A DNA stretch of 64,000 bases from Anaerofustis butyriciformans (GTDB lineage: Bacteria; Bacillota; Clostridia; Eubacteriales; Anaerofustaceae), in contig NZ_JAYFFH010000001.1 in assembly GCF_036289385.1 (NCBI RefSeq), positions 558,001 through 622,000 on the forward strand, in the 5' to 3' direction. Of the stretch, positions 1-7,540 are shown one piece after another. The position numbers and the translations under genes were made by a program. The notes beneath the pieces are model-generated. The model worked only from the letters and a program-made list of their open reading frames with translations, did not search any database and had not been told where the DNA came from. How positions within the stretch are numbered: the first letter of the stretch is position 1; each line of letters starts with the position of its first letter.

Positions 1-1597
1 TTTCACTATTGTCATCAATAAAACTTAATTGGTCTGTTATACTTGGCAAAGGCTCAATTCTATCATTTAACTGATTTAGCAATATCATTGAATCATAATG
101 ATAAGTTAAATCTTCCCAACTTACTAAAGTTTCTGTATCTCTTGATAAAAAATTACCTTTCCAAAATAAAATACCGTTGTCAAAAGTTTTATAACCATAC
201 ATCTGGTCATCAACTATAACACCGGTATAATCTGAATTAAACATTTCTTTAAGAAATTCTGCTCTTTTACTAATATCTTTCTCATTAGCAAAATAATCTT
301 TTATTTCTTTGTTTGATTTTCTTATATGTGGGGTTGTACTTAATATTTGATTTATCTTTTCTTCTACTACAACATAAGGATGATGTTCTGTTGCATTATA
401 AACATTTAAGCGTAAATCAATTCGTTCATTACTATCTCCTCTGCTGACAACTTCAAGTTGTTCATCATTTGTACCCACTTCATTTGGTCTTGTTGTTTCA
501 AACTCTCTGTTATATTCTCTTTGGCTTTCATCTCTGATACTATTTGTTCTATCCTCTCCATTGCTGTTTGTTGAATATGCATTAAATGTTGTGGAAGTTG
601 ATTGCTCATTAGTAGAGTTGTGTATAGAGATTTCTTGTTCTCTTTCAAGTATCTTAACCTCATCATTGCGTATTTGCCCTCCACTTGAATCTTGTTTTCC
701 GGTACTGTTAAGTTCGGTATCTCGTAATCCCCTTGACGTGTGTAAGTTATATTCATTATTATTCCTCCTTTCAATAGTATTTCTGCTTTCGCTTATATCA
801 TAAGATAAATTACTGTCTATATCAAATGTGCGAATTTTATTTATTTCATTAATTCGCAGATTTTTAATAGTATTATATATTTCACGAAGTCCCATTTCGG
901 ATATTTCACTTGTTGCTACACCAATTCTCGTTATTGTATCAAAACTATCAAAATTTAATAAATCACTAAAATCGCTACTTGTAAAATATTCATTTGGATT
1001 TAATCCACATCTTTTAATTATTGAAAATGCAATACTATTTTCTAATGCCTTTTGAAATAATACTTTTATATTTTCATTATCTAATGATTCAAGAGAACTA
1101 TTTTCTTTATAGAATATTAAATCATCTAAATAATCTTGTATATTATCTTCAACAATTATTTTTGATACCGACTTAATTGCAAGTCCCAGAGAACTTTTAT
1201 CAGCAAGTTCTCCGTACTTATTTTCTAATGACTCAATAATATCTAATTCATAAGGTTTTGAAACTGACCATAATCTAAAACTTTTACCAAGTTTACTATT
1301 GGTATCTGCAATATCAAATACATATCTTAAATTAGTATAACCATTTTCTTCAGACAAAAGAGCAATTCCTTTTGCACCACGATTAACCCATCTACCAACT
1401 TGTTTATTCCAAGCCTCTATTTTTGCACAGGCTATTGCCGTAGGTTTTTGTGCATAAATTAAAACTTGATCATTGAAAGGATATTTGTAGTTCATTGCAG
1501 CACATTCCAAAAAAGACATCCAATCTTCAGGAGAACTGCTTATTTTAGTTAAAGTTTCTCCATAAAGGTCTGTAATTAGTCTTAATTTACTTGCCAT
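1..1597 (-). CDS. Large ICE SNF2/DNA-methylase-type protein, N-terminal part (runs off the left edge)
   Basis: About 532 codons are visible and the frame stays open to base 1, so the C-terminus lies outside the window. The ATG at 1597 follows the strong ribosome binding site TAGGAGGTGT. The N-terminus (MASKLRLITDLYGETLTK, then a PFNDQVLIYAQKPTA motif, VGRWVNRGAKGIALL and LRYVFDIADT) resembles the start of the very large proteins of Tn1549-like conjugative elements that carry SNF2-helicase and methylase domains further on. None of those catalytic motifs is in the visible part, so the function is inferred from the family. Residues about 281-397 are a low-complexity Ser/Asn/Glu/Arg linker that also encodes tnpV in the +1 frame. 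After the linker the sequence becomes ordered again (residues about 400-532). The gene lies last in the minus-strand ICE run, 29 bases after the preceding gene. Confidence 0.8.
   Translation of the reverse strand, partial: MASKLRLITDLYGETLTKISSSPEDWMSFLECAAMNYKYPFNDQVLIYAQKPTAIACAKIEAWNKQVGRWVNRGAKGIALLSEENGYTNLRYVFDIADTNSKLGKSFRLWSVSKPYELDIIESLENKYGELADKSSLGLAIKSVSKIIVEDNIQDYLDDLIFYKENSSLESLDNENIKVLFQKALENSIAFSIIKRCGLNPNEYFTSSDFSDLLNFDSFDTITRIGVATSEISEMGLREIYNTIKNLRINEINKIRTFDIDSNLSYDISESRNTIERRNNNEYNLHTSRGLRDTELNSTGKQDSSGGQIRNDEVKILEREQEISIHNSTNEQSTSTTFNAYSTNSNGEDRTNSIRDESQREYNREFETTRPNEVGTNDEQLEVVSRGDSNERIDLRLNVYNATEHHPYVVVEEKINQILSTTPHIRKSNKEIKDYFANEKDISKRAEFLKEMFNSDYTGVIVDDQMYGYKTFDNGILFWKGNFLSRDTETLVSWEDLTYHYDSMILLNQLNDRIEPLPSITDQLSFIDDNSE
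406..756 (-). CDS. tnpV: TnpV-family transposon protein, nested inside the large ICE gene
   Basis: A 116-residue protein recognisable as the TnpV family by its start (MNITYTRQGDYEIPNL), its middle (KENKKSLYTTLL, LMHIQQTAMERIEQI) and its C-terminus (DQMKWVQMMNNLK, SAEEIVMNELIYA). The ATG at 756 sits seven bases after a near-perfect ribosome binding site, AAAGGAGG. A TTG further upstream at 774 would overlap that site and is unlikely to be the start. The whole gene lies in the +1 frame inside the linker of the large ICE protein (host residues about 281-397). TnpV was first named in Tn4451-type mobilisable elements, where a similarity to excisionases was proposed. Its function is not established. 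The family match and own ribosome binding site argue it is translated. Confidence 0.75.
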   Translation of the reverse strand: MNITYTRQGDYEIPNLTVPENKIQVEGKYAMMRLRYLKENKKSLYTTLLMSNQLPQHLMHIQQTAMERIEQIVSEMKAKENITESLKQQDQMKWVQMMNNLKLSAEEIVMNELIYA

Positions 1598-1626
1598 ATT
1601 ACACCTCCTATTCTAAATTAGACTAT

Positions 1627-1968
1627 TTATTCATTTGCCATTTTTTCTTCTTTTATTTTTTCTCTTACTTGCATCAATACATCAAAGTAATTTGTTTCAA
1701 CAGAAATCATATCCTCTATTCCATAAAATAAAATATAAAATAAATCTACTATTTCATTGTTATAAAGTCTAATATCTACTTTTGTTTCCTCATTTTCATT
1801 TTTTATTGGAACACTATATCTTAACAATTTTTCTTTTAATTTTGCTGATTTTTTTGAATAAAGTTCATTATCAGAATTTATTATATTTTCCAATATCTCA
1901 TTAAGTTTATTAAACTCATTTATGTTTAGTTTTATTTTAATTGGTGGTATTCTTTTTGAATAAGCCAT
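1627..1968 (-). CDS. Hypothetical ICE protein, 113 residues
   Basis: I do not recognise this protein. It is charged, Lys/Glu/Asn-rich and predicted mostly helical (KLNEILENIIN, IVDLFYILFYGIEDMI, DVLMQVREKIKEEK), with no signal peptide or membrane segment. AGGAGG stands eight bases before the ATG. It sits between the small 64-residue gene and the large SNF2-type gene in the same minus-strand run, with 12 bases to the former, so it is very likely co-transcribed as part of the conjugative element. Confidence 0.65.
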   Translation of the reverse strand: MAYSKRIPPIKIKLNINEFNKLNEILENIINSDNELYSKKSAKLKEKLLRYSVPIKNENEETKVDIRLYNNEIVDLFYILFYGIEDMISVETNYFDVLMQVREKIKEEKMANE

Positions 1969-1980
1969 ATCATTTTCCTC

Positions 1981-2175
1981 CTATCTTTCCATATCTTTAT
2001 CTTGTTTTACCCTTTGATTTAAAACTATATTATTTCTATATTGTCCTATTGCCTCTTTTACAGAAGTATTTTTCAATATATCATCTACTTTTGCTTGGGC
2101 TTCTTTTCTATTTTTTGCCTCCACTTCAAAAGTAATAGTTCCATTTATATCTACATCTATTTCAAATTTTTTCAT
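1981..2175 (-). CDS. Hypothetical small ICE protein, 64 residues
   Basis: I chose the ATG at 2175 (MKKFEIDVDING) because AGAAAGGAAATG lies just upstream at a suitable distance; in-frame starts further up would overlap that ribosome binding site. The sequence alternates as in a beta-strand pair followed by a helix (FEIDVDINGTITFEVEAK, then RKEAQAKVDDIL), a layout seen in several small DpnD/PcfM-like element proteins, but the match is too weak to name it. Its start overlaps the end of the 80-residue gene by 14 bases, which suggests translational coupling. Confidence 0.6.
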   Translation of the reverse strand: MKKFEIDVDINGTITFEVEAKNRKEAQAKVDDILKNTSVKEAIGQYRNNIVLNQRVKQDKDMER

Positions 2176-2404
2176 TCTTATCATTTCCTTTCTCTTTATA
2201 ACCACTTAAAAAAGCGATTATTTGCTTATTTTTAATAGACCTTTTAAACTCTATTATTATCATCATCTCTGATGAAGTAAGATTGTTTATTTTTTCTAAA
2301 TCTTCTAATTGCATTGCTAATATCTTTTTTTCAGTATTAAACCCTGCACCAAATAATTTATCCAATGTTTTAGTTATTTGATTAAGATAATTTTTTGTTT
2401 CCAT
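2162..2404 (-). CDS. Hypothetical small ICE protein, 80 residues
   Basis: I do not recognise this protein. It is predicted helical, with METKNYLNQITKTLDKLFG at the start and a middle segment LAMQLEDLEKINNLTSSEMM. There is no membrane segment. TAGGAGG lies seven bases before the ATG. The gene begins 11 bases after the sortase stop and its own end overlaps the next start, so it belongs to the adhesin-sortase transcription unit of the element. Confidence 0.6.
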   Translation of the reverse strand: METKNYLNQITKTLDKLFGAGFNTEKKILAMQLEDLEKINNLTSSEMMIIIEFKRSIKNKQIIAFLSGYKEKGNDKNEKI

Positions 2405-2415
2405 TGTATAACCTC

Positions 2416-3069
2416 CTATATTTTTTCAACTAATTCACAAATGATTACAATTTGTTTATTAGTATTGTGACGACAAGTAATAAGAGTCAAAGTATTCTTT
2501 TGAGCGTTTCTTAAAATTTCTACTGTACCTGTTTTTTCTACATCATAAGTATTAACCATTCTGTATTTGTACTCATAACCATTGTAAAAAATACTAACTA
2601 TATTATCTATTTCTAATTTATTTAAGTTCTTAAAGAAAGCATTTTTTCCATTACCACTATGTGCTGCTAATATTACATTCCCATTTTCTTCATCTGGCAT
2701 ATCAGATTCATCAAGTATCTTAATATTTTTATTAACATTATTATAGTAACTGTCTTTACTAACTAATCCCTTTTCTAAACCAATGCTTGGTATTTTTAAG
2801 ACAGCAATATAATCTAATGGTGTTGTACTTTTTACTTCTTCTTTTTCAATATTTGTTTCTTCTTCCTTTTCGGAAGATATATTATTGTTTATTTCTTCTT
2901 GTTCTTCATAAAATTCTACTAATGCAATATTTTCTAAATTATCTGACCTTATATCAAAATATATTTTTCCAATTATTACACCTAAACCCAATAAGATAAG
3001 TAAAGAGCCAACTATTAAAAGTTGACTCTTTTTATCTTTGTTCTTATTATTTTCTTTTCTTTTTAACAT
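2416..3069 (-). CDS. Membrane-anchored sortase
   Basis: A 217-residue transpeptidase expected to attach the neighbouring surface protein to the cell wall or polymerise it. A Lys-rich cytoplasmic start is followed by one membrane segment (about 16-37), an acidic linker (about 50-80) and the sortase barrel. The catalytic His is in LAAHSGNG (His137) and the Cys in TLTLITCR (Cys199). The usual catalytic Arg, a few residues after Cys in front of the last strand, is not in its normal place: Arg200 follows Cys directly and the strand begins NKQIVII. The gene overlaps the end of the adhesin gene by 23 bases, so the pair is probably coupled. I use the ATG at 3069 because the upstream TTG at 3081 is a poor start. 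The sortase class is uncertain. Confidence 0.85.
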   Translation of the reverse strand: MLKRKENNKNKDKKSQLLIVGSLLILLGLGVIIGKIYFDIRSDNLENIALVEFYEEQEEINNNISSEKEEETNIEKEEVKSTTPLDYIAVLKIPSIGLEKGLVSKDSYYNNVNKNIKILDESDMPDEENGNVILAAHSGNGKNAFFKNLNKLEIDNIVSIFYNGYEYKYRMVNTYDVEKTGTVEILRNAQKNTLTLITCRHNTNKQIVIICELVEKI

Positions 3070-5815
3070 AATAAGCAACAACTCCTATTCCACTTATAAT
3101 TAAAATTCCTCCAATTAGTTCAATAATATGATAATCATTTATTCCTGTATTAGGAACTTCTACCACTACTTTTTCATTTTCCATAGTTGCTTTAACGATT
3201 TCTCCATCTTCTCTTATTTCAAAATACATTCTTTCTTCATTAAGAATATATCCTTCAGGTGCTTCCTTTTCTAAAATATAGTAACGACCATATCTCATAT
3301 CTTTAACAATTATCATACCTTGTTCATTTGTTCTTCCTGAAAATACTAATTCATCTTTATCGTTATAGATTTCAATTAAAGTATTAGGTAGAGGAGTTCC
3401 AGTAGATAAATCAATTTTCGTAAATTCTAGAGTTCCTGTAATTGGCTTATTTTTCATTTCTGCTTTTACTACTTCACCATTTTCTTTTATTTCAAAAGAT
3501 ACTTTTTCATCTGTAATTAAATAGCCTGTCGCACTTTCTTTCTCTAAAATATAATATTTTTTACCTGCTACTAAATTTTTAATAATTATCATACCTTGTT
3601 CATCAGTTGTTCCTGTAAAAATTAGTTCGTTTGTATCTTCTGTATAAACTTCAATAGTTGTGTTTGGAATAGGTTCTCCATTAACTAAATCAGTTTTTGT
3701 AAACTCTAAATCGCCTTTTTTTAATTCATTCTTTAATTGTAAAGTTTCTGACACAATAGCAGTTTTATTGTCTATTTCAGTTAATTCAACAAAATGTTCT
3801 GTTGTATCTATAACATAATTATCTAATGTTTTAGTTTCTTTTATTAAATACTTTCCAAGATAAAGATCTGTAAATATTGCTATGCCATCTTCTCCTGTTT
3901 CAATAGATTTAATAAATTCACCTTTTTTATAATGGGTTACTCCATCTAATGTTGTAATATCTTCGTTAGCGTAAATTGAAAATTCTACACCACTTAATTT
4001 AACATCTTTGTAAGTGAATTTTCCATTTTCAATAGTAAATGCTTCTCCTGTTTTTTCAATTACAACTTCACCCATTATTTTATCATTAGCAAATTCTATT
4101 TCTATATATTTACCATATTCATCATCTTCAATAATTGAACTATTTTCATCAATTCTAAAAATAACACCATCTTGATTTAATAAATATCCATCAGGACTTG
4201 TTAATTCTTCAATTTTATAAGTTCCACTCATTAAAGGATAAGGAGTGATAAATACACCATTTTCATCTGTTTTAAATTCACATATTTCCTCTTTGTTTGG
4301 ATATGTTACTTTTTGACATACATATTCATCTGTATCAACATTTTTAATTTTAAATGTTACATTTTGAAATGGTATAACTCTTCCAGATTCAGAATCTGTC
4401 TTTACTAATTTTAATTTTGCAGTAATTGGGGCATTTGATAATGAATATCTTATGGTTTGTGGTGAATTCCCATTAACAACTATTTTAAAATCCTTAACTT
4501 TTTCGTGACCTTCTGTTGTGTTCAACTGTTTTACTGTATAAGTTCCATATACAAGGTTTATTTTTGAATAACCTTGTTCATCAGTCTTAACTGTTGTAAC
4601 GTGATTACCCTTACTATCATAAATACCAAACTCTATTCCAACTTCTGGTTTTAGAATTCCAGTTTCTGCACTTGCATAATATTTATTTATTTCTACATCT
4701 CTTTTGATAATTTGTTCATAGACATTTATAGATGGGTGTAAATCATCAACTGTAATTTCAAAATAATATTTATTTGTATCTAATTCATACCCTGTGCTTG
4801 GACTAATTTCTTTCAAATAAAAAGTTCCAATATCGGGTAAAATTGGACTTGTAACTTTTCCCTCACTATTAGTTGTTACCTTTTCAACTAACTCATCATT
4901 TAAATTATAAATTCCATATACTGCCCCCTCTAAAGTAGCCTCTACACCTTGTGGCTCATTTGTTTGAGTGTCATTATCATTTTTATTTACTGTCACATCT
5001 CCACCTTTTGTGTCAATTTTAACAGAAACAACTACTGGATCTGAAAATCTAAAATAACCCATTTTTTGTGAATTAACTCCATTACCTGTATATACGATAG
5101 TTGTATAATTATCATAGTGTTTTCTTACAACATTTAAAGTTTGAACTCCTACTTTTAAAGGTGTTACATAAATATTATTACCTTCTATTCTTACTGATAA
5201 ATTATCAGAACTATACACTTCATATTCGCTTAAAACATTATTTGAATCTGTGATTTTAATTTCTTTTCCTATTATTGCATCTTGTGTAGTTCCATTAAAA
5301 CTTGGCTTATTATAATGAGTATTTACTAATCTCATAATTTCATTTTTTTCTGCATCAATATTAATATAATCTCCCCAACCAGAGGCTTCAGTCCAAAACT
5401 CTACAATTTGTCCACCTGTTGTTTCCCAGATTAATGCTTGGGCAGCCATCCTATATCTTAATGTTTGGTGTCCTGGATAATCATATCCATAATGACCTAT
5501 TAATTCAATTTTTTTACTTATTTCAGCACTATAAGGAGAGGCTTGAAGACCATCATATCCTAAATAACTGGTAGTAGTTATATCTATTCCTGGCTCTATA
5601 CAATAAACTACTTTTCCGTCCATTGAATATGTTTCATATTGTGCTGACATATATGGTTTTCCTCCACCTCTTCTTGTGTACCATACATCTGGAACTTTTG
5701 GGTGAGATAAAGTTCCACTTGAAGCAGCATTAACTATTGTTGGAATAGCAAATGCAAATACTTCAAATAAGGTCAGTGCAATTAATAACACTGATACTAT
5801 TTTTTTCTTTTTCAT
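3047..5815 (-). CDS. Cell-wall-anchored thioester-domain adhesin with Cna-B repeats
   Basis: A 922-residue secreted protein of the SpaA/collagen-binding type. A signal peptide (about 1-31, cut near VNA-AS) is followed by a thioester domain. Its Cys lies in YCIEPG (Cys72) and its Gln in AAQALIW (Gln126), matching the two motifs that form the internal Cys-Gln bond in host-binding adhesins. About six Cna-B repeats follow, with recurrent ETGEDG/TDEQG turns and Glu motifs such as EKEAPEGY, which in this family form Lys-Asn isopeptide bonds. The last two repeats are nearly identical and look recently duplicated. The C-terminus has the sorting signal VPNTG (887-891), a membrane segment and KKKRK. 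The start at 5815 is set by AGAAAGGAAATG. The neighbouring sortase is the likely anchoring enzyme. This is cargo of the conjugative element. Confidence 0.88.
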   Translation of the reverse strand: MKKKKIVSVLLIALTLFEVFAFAIPTIVNAASSGTLSHPKVPDVWYTRRGGGKPYMSAQYETYSMDGKVVYCIEPGIDITTTSYLGYDGLQASPYSAEISKKIELIGHYGYDYPGHQTLRYRMAAQALIWETTGGQIVEFWTEASGWGDYINIDAEKNEIMRLVNTHYNKPSFNGTTQDAIIGKEIKITDSNNVLSEYEVYSSDNLSVRIEGNNIYVTPLKVGVQTLNVVRKHYDNYTTIVYTGNGVNSQKMGYFRFSDPVVVSVKIDTKGGDVTVNKNDNDTQTNEPQGVEATLEGAVYGIYNLNDELVEKVTTNSEGKVTSPILPDIGTFYLKEISPSTGYELDTNKYYFEITVDDLHPSINVYEQIIKRDVEINKYYASAETGILKPEVGIEFGIYDSKGNHVTTVKTDEQGYSKINLVYGTYTVKQLNTTEGHEKVKDFKIVVNGNSPQTIRYSLSNAPITAKLKLVKTDSESGRVIPFQNVTFKIKNVDTDEYVCQKVTYPNKEEICEFKTDENGVFITPYPLMSGTYKIEELTSPDGYLLNQDGVIFRIDENSSIIEDDEYGKYIEIEFANDKIMGEVVIEKTGEAFTIENGKFTYKDVKLSGVEFSIYANEDITTLDGVTHYKKGEFIKSIETGEDGIAIFTDLYLGKYLIKETKTLDNYVIDTTEHFVELTEIDNKTAIVSETLQLKNELKKGDLEFTKTDLVNGEPIPNTTIEVYTEDTNELIFTGTTDEQGMIIIKNLVAGKKYYILEKESATGYLITDEKVSFEIKENGEVVKAEMKNKPITGTLEFTKIDLSTGTPLPNTLIEIYNDKDELVFSGRTNEQGMIIVKDMRYGRYYILEKEAPEGYILNEERMYFEIREDGEIVKATMENEKVVVEVPNTGINDYHIIELIGGILIISGIGVVAYYVKKKRK

Positions 5816-5840
5816 TTTTATCATTTCCTTTCTAAAAATT

Positions 5841-5864
5841 AAAAAAACAACCTTTTACGGTTGC
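5841..5864 (-). terminator. Hairpin with T-run between the 194-residue gene and the adhesin gene
   Basis: On the minus strand CAACC, a GTAAAA loop and GGTTG are followed by seven T. It could be a terminator or a partial attenuator, because it lies just before the adhesin ribosome binding site. Confidence 0.6.
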
Positions 5865-5879
5865 TTTTATCAAAATAAA

Positions 5880-6464
5880 TTATTCCATTGGATTTGTATA
5901 ATCAATATGCAACTTATAACCTAAAACTTTACCTTTATAAATTACCTCTTGACAACTAAATCCTAAAATATTAACTGTGTCCGAAAATGCCTTTTCAAAC
6001 CCTGCCTTTTGACATTCATCATAAGTAGCATATTCAACTTGTTTTTTTAACTTTTCTAATTCTTCATCTATCAGTGGTGGTTGTTCTTCTTTAGGCACTT
6101 CATTTGTTGTAGATTCTTGTTTTTCTTCTTGAACTTGATTTTTTTCATCATTTTGTTCTGCTTTAACAGGTTGGTTACTTTCATTTTTTTGAATATTAGA
6201 ATTTTTTTCTTGTGTCTTTTCTTGAATAGTTTCATTACTTTCACCAGTATTTTCCTCTATTTCATCAATGATTTCACTTGTTTCTGTTTCTTGCTCTTTT
6301 TCAACATTCTTTTCATCATCAAGTTCCTGATTTTCTTCTACTACAACATCATTTACTATGTCTTTCTTTTCTACTTTTTCAATAAAATCGTTGAAAAGAA
6401 AAGATATTCCAACACTACTCAAAATAAGAATTATACTGACTGAAAAAAGTATTTTCTTGCCCAT
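5880..6464 (-). CDS. Hypothetical membrane-anchored ICE protein with long Glu-rich linker
   Basis: A 194-residue protein. The start has a short cytoplasmic end and one membrane segment (MGKKILFSVSIILILSS). Residues about 30-135 are a Glu/Asn/Gln/Lys-rich low-complexity stalk, and the last 50 residues form a small conserved-looking domain with two Cys (TYDECQKAGFEKAF and ILGFSCQEVIYKG). The ATG at 6464 is preceded by AAAGGAGTGAT. It is probably extracytoplasmic and stands directly upstream of the adhesin, so a surface role is plausible, but I cannot name a family. Confidence 0.6.
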   Translation of the reverse strand: MGKKILFSVSIILILSSVGISFLFNDFIEKVEKKDIVNDVVVEENQELDDEKNVEKEQETETSEIIDEIEENTGESNETIQEKTQEKNSNIQKNESNQPVKAEQNDEKNQVQEEKQESTTNEVPKEEQPPLIDEELEKLKKQVEYATYDECQKAGFEKAFSDTVNILGFSCQEVIYKGKVLGYKLHIDYTNPME

Positions 6465-6530
6465 ATCTATCACTCCTTTAGTGATATTATAATCTAAACT
6501 TTTTAATCTTGCACTTCTACAATTTTCTTT

Positions 6531-6554
6531 CAGTTAGTAAATAACAGTTAGTAA
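6531..6554. repeat. Tandem 10-bp direct repeat in the parB to surface-gene gap
   Basis: The sequence CAGTTAGTAA occurs at 6531-6540 and again at 6545-6554, a 14-base period. It lies upstream of a minus-strand TATAAT at 6486-6491 and the 194-residue gene. The position suits a regulator or partition-protein site, but no function is shown. Confidence 0.45.
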
Positions 6555-6604
6555 TATATACTAGGGTGGATTGTAAGGAGGGATTTGTGGAATACAAACT
6601 CCCA

Positions 6605-7540
6605 TTATCTTGCATCCATAGACTTTTGTCTTTGCAAGTGTTTGTTATAAAATTCAATCGCATTCACAACATAATCTTCAATTTTTTTATCTTCAATGTT
6701 TTTTGGGAGTACACTTCTTATTCTGTTTTCATTGAATTTCATTTTGGGAATCTGATTAGGCTTATCTTCTGACATTATACTATCAATAATTTCTTCTGTA
6801 AGTTTTCCATCTTGACTTAATTTTTTCATTTTAATTGCCTGTGCGTGAGATGGAGTGCAACTATTGTAGTCTATGCAATCCAACAAAAAGTATTGTTCTT
6901 CTTTTGTTAGATAAGACAATTCTATTGCAGGAAGAAAAGCAATATCTTTATTATCTACTTTATCAAGTAATTCTGGTACTAATTCAGTTAGCCTAATATA
7001 TCTTTGAACTTGTCTGCCACTTTCATTATACTCTTTACCTACTTCATCAGCAGTAGTCAACTTCTCGACAGCCTGTCGAGAAGTTAAATCATTTCTTTTT
7101 CCTTGATGACTAAGTGCTTCTAATTTCATTTTGTATGCAAAGGCTTTTTCACTAGGCAAAATTTCTTCTCTTTGAATATTGCTATCTACCATTATAATAG
7201 TTGCTTCATCATCTGTTAATTCTCTTACTATACAAGGTAAGGTATCTTTATTGGCTAATTCACTTGCCCTTTTTCTTCTATGTCCAGAAATCATTTCATA
7301 TCTTCCATTAGGCTTTGGTCTTACTAAAGCAGGAACAAGAACTTTATTTTCTTTAATGCTATCTCGCATTTTTTCCATATCTTCATTGTCTATAACCTTA
7401 AATGGATGATTTGGAAAATCGTCAATATCTGTAATTTTTATATCAACTACTTTTTCTAAACTAGCAATATTTCTTTCTTCTTCTGTCGTAAAAAGGTCAT
7501 CTAACTTTGGTAGTGGCATTTTTGATAGGCTCTTTGCCAT
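6605..7540 (-). CDS. parB: ParB/Spo0J-family partition protein of the ICE
   Basis: A 311-residue ParB-like DNA-binding protein. The N-terminal ParB/sulfiredoxin domain shows DDFPNHPFKV, the CTP-binding-type box MISGHRRKRASEL (about residues 104-116) and SNIQREEILPSEKAFAYKMK. A central helix-turn-helix region follows (EVGKEYNESGRQVQRYIRL). Together with ParA it probably stabilises the excised element, as in other ICEs. The ATG at 7540 follows AAAGGAGGTG and lies inside the end of parA (44-base overlap), so the two are coupled. A 27-bp perfect palindrome lies inside the gene at 7059-7085. Confidence 0.92.
   Translation of the reverse strand: MAKSLSKMPLPKLDDLFTTEEERNIASLEKVVDIKITDIDDFPNHPFKVIDNEDMEKMRDSIKENKVLVPALVRPKPNGRYEMISGHRRKRASELANKDTLPCIVRELTDDEATIIMVDSNIQREEILPSEKAFAYKMKLEALSHQGKRNDLTSRQAVEKLTTADEVGKEYNESGRQVQRYIRLTELVPELLDKVDNKDIAFLPAIELSYLTKEEQYFLLDCIDYNSCTPSHAQAIKMKKLSQDGKLTEEIIDSIMSEDKPNQIPKMKFNENRIRSVLPKNIEDKKIEDYVVNAIEFYNKHLQRQKSMDAR
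7059..7085. repeat. 27-bp perfect palindrome inside parB
   Basis: Arms AACTTCTCGACAG and CTGTCGAGAAGTT are exact inverse complements around one central C. It encodes part of the stretch TSRQAVEKL, just before the helix-turn-helix region. A perfect 13-bp dyad is unexpected in an AT-rich coding region. It could be a parS-like partition site or an autoregulatory operator; neither is shown. Confidence 0.6.

Noticed and set aside
561..803. Plus-strand open frame opposite tnpV
   Set aside because: It is the antisense shadow of two overlapping minus-strand frames, is hydrophobic by composition only, and has no ribosome binding site.
3003..3033. Hairpin AAAGAG-x-CAAC/GTTG-x-CTCTTT near the sortase start
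   Set aside because: It lies in coding sequence for the membrane segment, has mismatches and no T-run, so I do not call a terminator.
6566..6772. Plus-strand frame with AAGGAGGG just upstream of a GTG, opposite the end of parB
   Set aside because: The ribosome-binding-like sequence is suggestive, but the product is low-complexity, hydrophobic antisense of parB, with no family resemblance.
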